Assembly: GCA_965198855.1 (NCBI GenBank)
Contig: CBDAPZ010000002.1
Location: forward strand, 1,674,001 to 1,738,000
Direction of reading: 5' to 3'
From: BOG-908 sp965198855
Lineage (GTDB): Bacteria; Pseudomonadota; Alphaproteobacteria; Acetobacterales; Acetobacteraceae
Length of the DNA stretch: 64,000 nucleotides
The notes beneath the pieces are model-generated. The model was not told where the DNA came from, did no database searches, and was given only the letters and a program-made list of their open reading frames with translations. Both the position numbers and the translations under genes were made by a program. Numbering within the stretch: position 1 is the stretch's first letter; each line of letters opens with the position of its first letter. This document shows, in pieces, positions 25,575 to 34,157 of this stretch.

Positions 25575-26711
25575 CTAGCTGTCCAGAAGCTTGATGGTTT
25601 CCAGATCTTCGAGAGCTGTGAAAAAGCGTTCGTTCATCGGGTAACCTTTCTGCCCCCATTCATCCATATTTGCGATCCACGCCTGACAACCATAAATGGC
25701 CCAGCGCCGATAGGCGTCCCAGATGCTGTCGAGGGACGGCACGTCGGCGGCGCCAGCGGCTATAAGGTGTTTGCGATATTGGCCAAGCAGTTCCCGCTCG
25801 TGTGCACGGCGTTCTGCGATCGTCAGCGAACCGATAACGAAATAGGCGATGTCACGCCAGGGGCGGCCCTTGCGTGCCAGCTGCCAATCCATGCGGATGC
25901 GTGTTCCATCCGGCCGTAAATAGCTGTTTCCCTGATGTGAATCGCCGTGGCAGATGCTGTACGGGCCAGGCTGCGCGCGTTCATAGGTGCCGAGCGCATG
26001 AAAGAGTCGCTTGAATTCTTGTGGGCGATCGAGCAGCCAGTGCGGGAGCAATGCCTGATACTCCGGCTTGGCAATGTTCTTTTCCGCCCAACTCCACATC
26101 ATTTCCAGCTGGTCGTAATCGATCGGAGTTTCCATCGACTTCGGGAGCCACGCGAAACCCGCCAGCGCGGGATGGTTCCAGCTTTTGCCGTGGATGATCG
26201 CATATTCCGCAAGGCCACGGCTGACGCCTTCCACACCCATATGGTCCGTGCTCTGGCCGAAGCTGCCGCCGGCCAGCGCGAGATCTTCCAGTATGACCAT
26301 GCCCTGGCCGGTCGGACCGGGATCCCAATCCGAAAAGTAGCTTTTCGGAATGGCAAGATCCATGACTTGCGGGATGTAATGATAGAACCGTGCTTCCAGC
26401 GCGTGAATATCTACATGCTCGAAGGCACCGGACCAGTTCGACTTCAGGCAGACATGCTCGGCTAGCCCTGAAGCTCTGCCGGCGGCATTTAGATCGAGTT
26501 TAACGCGCATCTTCGTGGTATGGCCGTTGCGGATCTCGACGATCTCCATGTCCTTCACCACGAGCCCGGGCGTACGATTGGCGAGCACACCGGTGAGCCA
26601 TTCGGGCGTGACGGCCGCGAGCGCACGCGGCAGGATTTCGCCGCGCTGCTTGTAGGGCCTGTCGTCTTCCATGTAGGGGGGGGGACCTTTATAGTTTTCG
26701 TCTCTCAGCAT
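25575..26711 (-). CDS. APH-type phosphotransferase (ecdysteroid-kinase-like)
   Basis: 378 residues of protein-kinase-like fold. The catalytic loop is canonical, ICHGDSHQGNSYLRPDG (about 268-284), followed by the metal-binding IRMDWQLARKGRPWRDIAYF. The order and size fit the EcKinase/choline-kinase-like branch of aminoglycoside phosphotransferases, which phosphorylate small hydroxylated molecules. It is the first of three such kinases in the catabolic region, each of a different subgroup. Its substrate is not known; a hydroxylated pathway intermediate is a reasonable guess. It probably starts a leftward transcript with the SDR gene upstream. Confidence 0.8.
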   Translation of the reverse strand: MLRDENYKGPPPYMEDDRPYKQRGEILPRALAAVTPEWLTGVLANRTPGLVVKDMEIVEIRNGHTTKMRVKLDLNAAGRASGLAEHVCLKSNWSGAFEHVDIHALEARFYHYIPQVMDLAIPKSYFSDWDPGPTGQGMVILEDLALAGGSFGQSTDHMGVEGVSRGLAEYAIIHGKSWNHPALAGFAWLPKSMETPIDYDQLEMMWSWAEKNIAKPEYQALLPHWLLDRPQEFKRLFHALGTYERAQPGPYSICHGDSHQGNSYLRPDGTRIRMDWQLARKGRPWRDIAYFVIGSLTIAERRAHERELLGQYRKHLIAAGAADVPSLDSIWDAYRRWAIYGCQAWIANMDEWGQKGYPMNERFFTALEDLETIKLLDS

Positions 26712-26752
26712 GGGCCTCTCCCTCGGTGTGCTTAGGCAATGTTGTGGCGCGC

Positions 26753-27553
26753 TCAGCGTGCAGCTTCCATAGCCTGTCTGAGGTCGGCGTAATGCGGCTG
26801 GTGCGAGAGGCTGCCACCGTTGATGCCGATTGATTCACCGGTGATGTAGCGGGATTCATCGGACGCCAAGAAGGCGGCCAGGGCGGCGATATCGTCGGGC
26901 GTGCCGAATTCAGGCGTCAGCACGTGGCGGCCGATAATTTCCTTCAGGCCGGGCACCGTTGCTTCGAGTGCTGCCGTCAGCACCACGCCGGGTGCGATCG
27001 CGTTACAACGAATTCTCTGGTGACCGTATTGCGTGGCGACGTATTTGGTCATGGTGATGATCGCCCCCTTTGTGGAGCCATAAGCGATACGAGCAAGATC
27101 GCCCGCAACTCCGGAGCCGGATGCGGTGTTGATGATCGATCCGCCCCCGGAGGCGATCATGTGCGGGATCGCATATTTGCAGCCGAGCATGTAGCCGGTG
27201 AGATTGATCGCGATTGTGGCGTTCCAGATCTCAAGCGGAATGTCGGTGGCTGTCGTGTCCTGCTGCTGGCGCGGCGGGTCGGTCAGGGCTGCATTGTTGT
27301 GCAGGATGTCGAGCCGGCCGAAATGCGCGACGGTAAGATCGACCATCGATTTGATGGAGCCTGCGTCCGCCGCATCGAACTGTATTGCAAGTGCGTTTTC
27401 GCCTAGAGGTTCGGCGGCCTTGCGCGCACTCTCCTCGAAAATGTCGGCGATCGCGACGCGGGCGCCTTCACTGACGAAACGCCGTGCGACGGCGCTGCCG
27501 ATGCCGCCGCCGCCGCCGGTGATGATGGCAACTTTTCCTGATAGGCGATGCAT
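26753..27553 (-). CDS. short-chain dehydrogenase/reductase (SDR)
   Basis: 266 residues from the ATG at 27553; the longer frame extends into a repeat element and is discarded. Classical SDR features are the cofactor motif TGGGGGIGSAVARR (about 11-24), NNAAL in strand 4, and the catalytic Ser/Tyr/Lys as NTASGSG and AYGSTKGA. The C-terminal FLASDESRYITGESIGINGG is typical. It catalyses NAD(P)-linked oxidation or reduction of an alcohol/ketone; substrate unknown. It is followed 41 bases later by the APH-type kinase. Confidence 0.9.
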   Translation of the reverse strand: MHRLSGKVAIITGGGGGIGSAVARRFVSEGARVAIADIFEESARKAAEPLGENALAIQFDAADAGSIKSMVDLTVAHFGRLDILHNNAALTDPPRQQQDTTATDIPLEIWNATIAINLTGYMLGCKYAIPHMIASGGGSIINTASGSGVAGDLARIAYGSTKGAIITMTKYVATQYGHQRIRCNAIAPGVVLTAALEATVPGLKEIIGRHVLTPEFGTPDDIAALAAFLASDESRYITGESIGINGGSLSHQPHYADLRQAMEAAR

Positions 27554-27583
27554 GGTTTGGGGCCTCTTGGAGAAAAGAAAGGA

Positions 27584-27694
27584 CTTCTTTTTCGAAAAAA
27601 GAAGCAAAAAACTTTGACGTCGCTGTCGCGCATCTATCCGGCAGCATACGCAAAGGACGCAAAAGTTTTTTGGTTCTTTTTTTCAAAAAAGAAC
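27584..27694 (-). repeat. full-length intergenic inverted-arm element, copy 5 (reverse orientation)
   Basis: 111 bp. Read on the minus strand it has the standard order: GTTC...GAAC hairpin, core with GCTGCCGGATAG and GCGACAGCGAC, then CTTC...GAAG hairpin. It lies between two leftward genes, so its polarity matches transcription. Confidence 0.92.
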
Positions 27695-27706
27695 ATTCTT
27701 GCTTCG

Positions 27707-28135
27707 TTACCCCCCAGCACCCGCCATCTCTTCATTCACCCCCATTTTGCGCGTAAGATCCGCCATATCCAGGTATTCGCGCCACTTTACGATCAGCCCA
27801 TCTTCGTCCAGCTCATACACAGCCACCATCGAATGCGGGCATGGCTTGCCAAAGATGACTGCGGTGTCGGCGCGTTCCGTCATCACCATGCAATCGTTTG
27901 AAAGCATGTGGATGATATTGCACTTGTTGTTGGTGGCGATGCGCACCTGCCGGTGGATCTCCTCACGCAACACCTGCTTGCCGCGATAGACCGGGCCACC
28001 CGGCACCCAAAGCTGCCATTCGGCATCTTCCGCCATCATCGAGAGAATACGCTCAACGTCCGGCTTCTTCTCCAGGCTGCCATCACCCCATAGGCTGCAG
28101 AATTCGACATTGAAATCTTCCTGCTTCTTGCCCAA
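27707..28135 (-). CDS. NTF2/SnoaL-like protein (limonene-epoxide-hydrolase-like)
   Basis: 142 residues. The cone-shaped NTF2-like fold is suggested by VERILSMMAEDAEWQLWVPG, YRGKQVLREEIHRQVR and VAVYELDEDGLIVKWREYLD. The pattern of Asp/Arg/Tyr residues recalls limonene-1,2-epoxide hydrolase and SnoaL-like isomerases, but no specific activity can be assigned. It lies 11 bases downstream of an SDR gene and is presumably co-transcribed. The recurrent SDR plus NTF2 pairing here suggests they act on successive intermediates. Confidence 0.75.
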   Translation of the reverse strand: MGKKQEDFNVEFCSLWGDGSLEKKPDVERILSMMAEDAEWQLWVPGGPVYRGKQVLREEIHRQVRIATNNKCNIIHMLSNDCMVMTERADTAVIFGKPCPHSMVAVYELDEDGLIVKWREYLDMADLTRKMGVNEEMAGAGG

Positions 28136-28146
28136 CCGATGTCTCC

Positions 28147-28953
28147 TTAGCTGCCCATGATCTTGCGGGATACGCCGATGAACGGAACCGTGCAGCTCAT
28201 GCCGCCATCCACACGGAACAGCGCGCCGTTGACGTATTGCGACTCGTCGGAGGCGAGAAAGACGGCCATGGCGGCGATGTCATCCGGCTCACCCAGGCGT
28301 GGCGTGTTCATGATCTCCATGAACGCAGCGTCCATTTCTGGCGTGGACCAGGCCTTCATCGCCGGGGTGAGGATCGTGCCGGGCAGGATTGCGTTGCTGC
28401 GTATTCCCTTCTTGCCAAAGGTGGCGGCAATCGATTGCACATACCAGTTCAGTGCGGCTTTGGAAGAGCCGTAGCTATAGGCTGTCACGTCGCCGCCCAA
28501 CGAACTGGTGGAGGAGGTGAATATAATTGAGCCGCCGCCCTGCTCGAGCATATGCGGGATAGCGAACTTGCTGGCGAGAACGCCTCCGACCACGTTCACC
28601 CGCATGTTGGCGTAAAAAACCTCCGGGTCGAAGGCGAGGAAATCGAGATCGCACATGATGAAGTCATGTTTTGCGAACAATGCGTTGTTGAACAGCACAT
28701 CGATCCGCCCGAATTCACCCAGCGCGGTCGCGATCATGTGGCGCAAACGGTCTTCATCGCCAACGTCGACGGCCAGAGATATGGCTTTTCCACCGGCCGA
28801 GGTAATGCTGTGCGTGGTTTCTTCGGCGGTCGCGGCGTTGATGTCGGTGACGAGGACATGACCGCCTTCACGCGCGAACATTTCTGCGCTAGCGCGGCCA
28901 ATGCCGCTGCCGGCTCCCGTTATGATACAGGCTTTGCCTTCAAGGCGGCCCAT
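28147..28953 (-). CDS. short-chain dehydrogenase/reductase (SDR)
   Basis: 268 residues, ATG at 28953 preceded by GGAG. The cofactor motif TGAGSGIGRASAEMF is followed by an acidic residue (VTDIN) that favours NAD(H). The catalytic set is TSSTSSLGG, YGSSK and the NNALF segment. The C-terminus (FLASDESQYVNGALFRVDGG) is standard. The product lies between an NTF2-like gene downstream (11 bp) and a secreted double NTF2-like gene upstream (17 bp), forming a tight leftward operon. Confidence 0.9.
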   Translation of the reverse strand: MGRLEGKACIITGAGSGIGRASAEMFAREGGHVLVTDINAATAEETTHSITSAGGKAISLAVDVGDEDRLRHMIATALGEFGRIDVLFNNALFAKHDFIMCDLDFLAFDPEVFYANMRVNVVGGVLASKFAIPHMLEQGGGSIIFTSSTSSLGGDVTAYSYGSSKAALNWYVQSIAATFGKKGIRSNAILPGTILTPAMKAWSTPEMDAAFMEIMNTPRLGEPDDIAAMAVFLASDESQYVNGALFRVDGGMSCTVPFIGVSRKIMGS

Positions 28954-28970
28954 GCTTGTCTCCGGCCTTT

Positions 28971-29978
28971 TCACCGCGCAGCAAAGGCGGCTGGGTTGCT
29001 GGTGACGGCTTTACCGGTCGCAGGCTCTACGGGAAAAGAGATCATTTCGAAGAACGACTTCCAGCTGCCATCGACGCGACGCATGCAGTCGTTCTGGCGC
29101 AGCGAGATGTATTTCGTCCTGCCATCCTTCATTTTCAGCTGCATGTCCTGCGTATCGATCTGTATGCCGAATTTCCCATCGGAATCGGCCACGAAGAGCG
29201 GCATCTTTACCTTGATGCCGCTAAGGCTTCCCATCAGCGGTGCGTAGTAGTCGTGCAGCTCATGCAGGCCGCGGATTTCACCGGGAGAGAAACTGTCAAA
29301 CACCAGAACATCGCTGCCTGGGCCATAATACGAGACCAGTTCATCGATGCTTGTTGAAAGAGCGCCGACATCCATCCATTTGCGGATCTCGGCTTTTGCG
29401 TTGGCTGGCGACGTGGGGGGGCCAGGGATCGGGTCGGCGGCCCAAGCGATAGGGCCGCGCAGGGGAGGCGTGCCGTTCATGACCGCCATGCCGGTCTTGG
29501 CATCGGCTGGCACGGAGATATGTTCCTGCACGATCTGCCAGGCGCCATCGATCTTCTTGAAGGCGTCGAGTTGGCGTGTGCTGACAACGAGCGCGCTACC
29601 ATTTTTCATGGCCATTGTGAATTTCAGACGCAATGCGGCACAGGCAAATACACCGTCGGACGCGACATTCGAATCCAATATATCAGTGTGCATTGAAGCG
29701 ACGGGAACAAATTGCGCATCGAACGCATCTGCGATCTGCTTGCGGCCACGATAGATCCCCGGCGCCATGATGTCGATCACGAGGGCATCGGGCGCGTAGT
29801 AGCCGATCAGATCCTTCATGTGGGTCTGTGTGGCTAGCGCATCTTCGATACCCATGATGGCTTTGACGTCGGCTGGATTATTGAACGGTGCCGCCGCTGT
29901 TGCAGCCAGACAGGTGGCTGCAAGATATAGTCGTCGGCATAGCATGCTCTGTGGCCGGCGCTTGAATCGCTCGATCAT
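28971..29978 (-). CDS. exported two-domain NTF2/SnoaL-like protein
   Basis: 335 residues from the ATG at 29978. The N-terminus (MLCRRLYLAATCLAATAAAP, about 11-30) looks like a signal peptide. Two SnoaL-like repeats follow: about 38-165 (YYAPDALVIDIMAPGIYRGR then WQIVQEHISVP) and about 195-325 (YYGPGSDVLVFDSFSPGEIR then WKSFFEMISFPV). The tandem arrangement with export is unusual, because most catabolic NTF2-like isomerases and hydratases are cytoplasmic single domains. The second copy keeps the same WxxxxExISxPV ending as the first, showing internal duplication. Function unknown. Confidence 0.75.
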   Translation of the reverse strand: MIERFKRRPQSMLCRRLYLAATCLAATAAAPFNNPADVKAIMGIEDALATQTHMKDLIGYYAPDALVIDIMAPGIYRGRKQIADAFDAQFVPVASMHTDILDSNVASDGVFACAALRLKFTMAMKNGSALVVSTRQLDAFKKIDGAWQIVQEHISVPADAKTGMAVMNGTPPLRGPIAWAADPIPGPPTSPANAKAEIRKWMDVGALSTSIDELVSYYGPGSDVLVFDSFSPGEIRGLHELHDYYAPLMGSLSGIKVKMPLFVADSDGKFGIQIDTQDMQLKMKDGRTKYISLRQNDCMRRVDGSWKSFFEMISFPVEPATGKAVTSNPAAFAAR

Positions 29979-30054
29979 GTGGTGTTCCCACCTTGGGTCT
30001 TTGGTTGGCGTATTACTGCGAGGGACGCGAGCCACCATGGCCTACCGTAAGAAA

Positions 30055-30079
30055 GGCCTTTTCGTTTTGAAAAGAGGCC
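30055..30079 (-). terminator. possible rho-independent terminator after the MFS gene
   Basis: On the minus strand GGCCTCTTTTC and GAAAAGGCC form a stem just after the MFS stop (30097), followed by TTTCTT. The loop is short and the stem is partly AT, so this is tentative; it may also be a decayed arm of the hairpin element family. Confidence 0.35.
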
Positions 30080-30096
30080 TTTTGCCTGTGTCATGA

Positions 30097-31308
30097 TCAG
30101 ACGCCGACTGTCATATATCCGTTGAGGCGGGTGCGGCGGCTGAGCAGCACGCCGAGTGCACCGACCACCAAGATTGCGGCGATCACCTGCAATGCACCCG
30201 ATAGGCCCACTAAGGTCTGCAGGGCGCCGACGAGGAAGGGATAGAGAAAACCGCCGAGAAAAAATGACGTGGTCAGTAAGCCTACGGAATGGCCGCGCAG
30301 CGCCTCTGGCACCAGCGTGGTGGACAGCACGACCAGATGCGGCACGTAGAAGCCCACCGCTGTCCCTGCAAGCATGCAGCCAAGGCCTACCATCCATCCA
30401 ATCGTGGCAAAGCCGATGCAGCCCATGCCCGCCGCGGCCAGCAGCAGTGCCACTGCAAAGGTGAGCCTCACGCCTAGCCTGCTCTGGACTTTGCCAAATA
30501 CGCTGCCGCCAACTGCACTCATCACCGTCACGCCGGCGATGATGACAGACTGGGTGATCGGTGCGGTGATGCCGATGCCGGTGAGGATGAAGGGTACGTT
30601 GGAACCGATGCTCAGGGGCACCATCATCAGCAGGCACCCGGCCGCGCATACGGGCCAGGTGAGCGCAAGCGTACCACCAAGCCCCTGCCCAGAGGCGGAT
30701 TTCGGCAGCCGCAGATCCGGAACCGCGACGAACGCCAGGAGCGCCACGGGGAGGGCAAAAATGCCATAAAGCAGAAATGGCAATTGCCAGCCGAGCGGCC
30801 CTACCAGGGCGCCTGCACCAATGAGCCCGACCAGGCCTATGACGCTTCCCAGGCTGGTCTGGTAACCCATGGCCCTGCTGCGGGCATTGCCGCTGTAGGT
30901 GTGCGCCAGCAGCAATGCGCAGCCGGTGGTGAGCAGGCCCGCGGCACCCCCGGCCAGAAGGCGTGAACCGAGCAGAACAGTGACGTTTGCCGATAGCGCC
31001 GGGATCAGGCCGGCTGCGCCATAGACCATTGCTGCTAGAATCAAAAGCCGCCGCACGCCCAGGATGCGCGCAATCTGGCCGCTGAAGATCGACGTTACCA
31101 TCAACCCCAATGCAGCGAGTGCGGACACCATTTGTGCGATAAATTGGCCGTGCGCGCCGAATGTCGTGGACATTGCGGGCAAGAGGGCTGGTGTCAGCCC
31201 GAAGAGCAGGCTCTGGGCTGCTTGTGACGACATCATTACAACAAAGGTCGACCGAGGCGATTCGCCCGCGGCTGCTGGGGCGCTGTCTTGCGTGGCTGTG
31301 CTGCGCAT
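30097..31308 (-). CDS. MFS transporter
   Basis: 403 residues with about twelve hydrophobic segments. The loop 2-3 signature appears as SGQIARILGVRRLLILAAMV (about 75-94), and LLAGGAAGLLTTGCALLLAH TYSGNARSRAMGYQ marks the 4-5 region of the major facilitator superfamily. It may import or export a substrate of the surrounding catabolic cluster; the direction is not determinable. It stands between a leftward SDR/NTF2 operon and the divergent TonB receptor remnant, so both could belong to one uptake system. Confidence 0.88.
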   Translation of the reverse strand: MRSTATQDSAPAAAGESPRSTFVVMMSSQAAQSLLFGLTPALLPAMSTTFGAHGQFIAQMVSALAALGLMVTSIFSGQIARILGVRRLLILAAMVYGAAGLIPALSANVTVLLGSRLLAGGAAGLLTTGCALLLAHTYSGNARSRAMGYQTSLGSVIGLVGLIGAGALVGPLGWQLPFLLYGIFALPVALLAFVAVPDLRLPKSASGQGLGGTLALTWPVCAAGCLLMMVPLSIGSNVPFILTGIGITAPITQSVIIAGVTVMSAVGGSVFGKVQSRLGVRLTFAVALLLAAAGMGCIGFATIGWMVGLGCMLAGTAVGFYVPHLVVLSTTLVPEALRGHSVGLLTTSFFLGGFLYPFLVGALQTLVGLSGALQVIAAILVVGALGVLLSRRTRLNGYMTVGV

Positions 31309-31593
31309 GATCGTTCCGTATCATCCTACTGAAAGGCTGCACGCGTACAGCTGCGATAGGCCTGTTGCACCTTGGGCTCGGTGCCGGCCGGCCGAGGCAT
31401 ACGCTGGAGGCAGTGTTTTTGCCAAACCTTGTATGTAGGGCTCAGAAATTGCTGCCGCCTGCCCCGCGATAGGTTCGTCGGGAGCAACTCGTCCGCATTT
31501 GCAGTTCGTCACGGGTTACCAACGGACCGCCCTGGACGCGATCCGTTCAAAAGCGTGCTGCGGTTACGTAGCCATAAAATGCGGGGGGCTGAT

Positions 31594-31835
31594 ATGAACA
31601 AAAATCGCGCTAGACGTCTGCTTTCAGGTGCTTCCATTTTGGCCTGCCTGGTTTCAATGCAGGCAGCCGGACAGGCGTTGCCGGCGTCCTCGGAACCAGG
31701 CTCGACCGGGCCGGGCTAGGCAGGGCCGGTTGGTGGCAACGGCATCCGATTTGAAGAGATCGTTGCACGGCCCGGCGTTCGGCCGAGCGTATCCAGTCCA
31801 CGCCGATCTCGATCACGGCGTTCAGCAACAAGACC
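31594..31835 (+). pseudogene. detached 5' end of the TonB receptor gene (stop codon plus frameshift)
   Basis: The ATG at 31594 opens a signal peptide (MNKNRARRLLSGASILACLV...) but meets TAG at 31717-31719. After the stop the same frame continues with AGPVGGNGIRFEEIV. At about 31764-31766 one base appears to be missing, and the next frame over reads TARRSAERIQSTPISITAFS, the standard beginning of a TonB plug domain. Joined, the two give EEIV-V-TARRSAERIQ, as in normal receptors. Two independent lesions therefore separate the export signal from the intact barrel frame at 31836. Confidence 0.8.
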
Positions 31836-34034
31836 TTGCGGCAGAAGAACATCAAGAAAACGTCCGACCTTATGTTCAGCACGCCCGGCGTGTATCTGAG
31901 CGGTTCCGGTGGGCGCGAGAACTCAGTGTTCCAGATCCGCGGCCAGTCCAAGGCTCTGAGCGGCACGAATTCGCCCGCCGTAGCGAGTTACTTCGCAGAC
32001 GTGCCGCAGCCGGTGTTCGGCAGCGGCATCGATATCTACGACATGTCAAACGTTCAGGTACTGAAGGGGCCGCAAGGCACGCTGTTTGGTCGTAACACCA
32101 CAGGCGGCGCAGTTCTGTTCTATCCGGTGCTGCCCACCAATACGCCGAATGGTTATATTCAGGTAGGCTACGGCAATTACAACGAGCGCCTGGTCGAGGG
32201 TGCGGTCACTGTGCCGATCGTGCAGGACAAACTCTCGCTGCGTGTTGCGGGACAGTATGAGCAACGCGATGGTTACACCAAGAATATCGGTGTCGGCGGC
32301 AACCTGGACGATCAGGATGTGAAGGCTTTTCGTGCGTCACTGCTGTTCACGCCGACGCCCTGGCTGAAAAACACGACGATCTTTGACGTGTATACCAACC
32401 AGTACAATGGCGATGGCGTACAACTTCTGGACCTGGATCCCAATTTTTCTCTGATCGATGAATTCGGCGTACGAGCCGCGCTCGCGAAATATCTGGCGTT
32501 GGAACAGGCACGCGGGCCGTTCGTGACCGATAGCGATACGCTGCCGGCCCATGATGCAACACGCCGCATGGGCGTCACCAACCGAACCGATATCGACCTT
32601 CCATACGACCTCACACTAACGAATATTTTTGGCTATAGGCGCACCTTCCTTGAATACAACATCAACACGGATGGCACGCCAGGACCCTTTTCCACCCTGT
32701 TCGGGTCGCCGATCTCGTTGCTCAATGCCGGCGCGATCAACCATGTGGAGCAGTTCACGGATGAAGTGCAACTCAAGGGCAAGCTGTTCGACGATAAGCT
32801 CTCCTGGCTGCTTGGCATATTCTACCTCAGTTCGGATCCTTACGGGGTGACGGGAACAGGCCTCGGGCTCGGCCAGGTGGAGCTTGACCCGCTGCATCCG
32901 CCCAATCCGCTTGGCACCTTCTCCTACAACAACAACTATGAGACCAGCCGCGCCGCCTTTGCGAACATTAATTACGATCTTGGCGCTTTGCTCAGCGGGC
33001 TACGGTTCAGCCTTGGCGCGCGCTACACGTATGACCACCAGAGCGCGTGTACAGCCAATGACACGACGACGCATGGCCTTATCGGCCCGGCCGGATGCGC
33101 GAACGGTAACCCGCTTCTGATCGATGCTTCTACGAACAGCGACATCTCACATGCGCCGACCTGGACAGTGGGGTTTGACTGGCGGATCAACAAATCGCTG
33201 CTTGCCTACGTCGCGTCACGGCGCGGCTACCGTGAAGGAGGGATCAATTCGCCATCACTCGGCGGCACGCTGGCTCCCTTGCAGACCTTCGGGCCGGAGA
33301 AGGTGACCGACGTCGAGGTGGGGCTTCGAACGGATTACGCGATTGGCAATGTCAGAACGCGTTTCAACGTGTCCTTGTTCGACGGCTGGTATAGCGGTGT
33401 TCAGGTGCCGCTAAGCGGTTTGCTGACGCAACCAGGCTGCAAGGCGGGCGACCCGACGTTCGGCAAGCCGCCTTACTCGCCCGACGGCGACTGCAACCCC
33501 AACAATGATCCCAATTCGGGCACGTTACTTGTCAATGCCGGGAATTCACGGGTGGAAGGCATCGACTTCGACGGCGACATCTCGCCGATTCCTAACCTTG
33601 TGCTTTCGTTTGGTGGCAATCTGCTCGATCCGGAGACCACATCGTTCGCAGCGCCGCCCGAAGCCGCCTACTATGAAAGTTCAAAGAAGATCACCTTTAA
33701 CATGGTCGCCAGAACAACGCTGAATGGCGGCTTTACCTATACGGTTCCATTAGGCCATCCCGGCAGCTTGGTGTTCGGGGGAAACATCTACTATAGCAGC
33801 AGGCTGCAGTTCACCGATACGTTCCTGCCAGATTATTCGGTGACGAACTTCCATGTTGATTGGAACAATTTCTATTCGAAGCCGGTGACACTTTCGTTCT
33901 ATATCAACAACGCCTTCAACCGGGCTTACCCGGCGATCGGTGCGGTGTCTGGCCTGTCTCTCGGATTTAACTCCGCCATTTATGGGCCGCCGACCCTCTA
34001 TGGTTTCCAGCTCCGCTACAGTTTCGGCAGCTAG
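31836..34034 (+). CDS. TonB-dependent receptor, body of the gene (lacks its own signal peptide)
   Basis: 732 codons. The plug domain (about 1-110, FQIRGQSK and VQVLKGPQGTLFGRNTTGGA) and a 22-strand barrel ending in an aromatic-terminated strand (YGFQLRYSFGS) are well preserved. Such receptors import siderophores or large hydrophobic molecules across the outer membrane using TonB energy. The frame is open upstream to about 31755, but the methionine at 31836 falls inside the plug and no signal peptide is attached, because of the lesions described for 31594-31835. If those are real, the protein cannot reach the outer membrane. Its place next to the MFS gene and the catabolic cluster suggests substrate uptake. 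Confidence 0.88.
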   Translation: MRQKNIKKTSDLMFSTPGVYLSGSGGRENSVFQIRGQSKALSGTNSPAVASYFADVPQPVFGSGIDIYDMSNVQVLKGPQGTLFGRNTTGGAVLFYPVLPTNTPNGYIQVGYGNYNERLVEGAVTVPIVQDKLSLRVAGQYEQRDGYTKNIGVGGNLDDQDVKAFRASLLFTPTPWLKNTTIFDVYTNQYNGDGVQLLDLDPNFSLIDEFGVRAALAKYLALEQARGPFVTDSDTLPAHDATRRMGVTNRTDIDLPYDLTLTNIFGYRRTFLEYNINTDGTPGPFSTLFGSPISLLNAGAINHVEQFTDEVQLKGKLFDDKLSWLLGIFYLSSDPYGVTGTGLGLGQVELDPLHPPNPLGTFSYNNNYETSRAAFANINYDLGALLSGLRFSLGARYTYDHQSACTANDTTTHGLIGPAGCANGNPLLIDASTNSDISHAPTWTVGFDWRINKSLLAYVASRRGYREGGINSPSLGGTLAPLQTFGPEKVTDVEVGLRTDYAIGNVRTRFNVSLFDGWYSGVQVPLSGLLTQPGCKAGDPTFGKPPYSPDGDCNPNNDPNSGTLLVNAGNSRVEGIDFDGDISPIPNLVLSFGGNLLDPETTSFAAPPEAAYYESSKKITFNMVARTTLNGGFTYTVPLGHPGSLVFGGNIYYSSRLQFTDTFLPDYSVTNFHVDWNNFYSKPVTLSFYINNAFNRAYPAIGAVSGLSLGFNSAIYGPPTLYGFQLRYSFGS

Positions 34035-34099
34035 GAAGGCAGGGGGCATCGCCCCCTGATAACCTCTTGTCGTAATGAAACTGTTGCTGTTCCCATGCT

Positions 34100-34148
34100 C
34101 CGCGACAGCGAAATAAAAGTTATTTGCTTCTTTTCTCCAGAAAAGAAA
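34100..34148 (+). repeat. half copy of the hairpin element (core end plus right arm)
   Basis: CCGCGACAGCG is followed by AAAAGTTATTTGC and a CTTCTTTTCTCC/AGAAAAGAAA hairpin. The left arm is absent. It lies between the convergent TonB receptor and kinase genes. Confidence 0.85.
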
Positions 34149-34157
34149 TCTTTCCTT

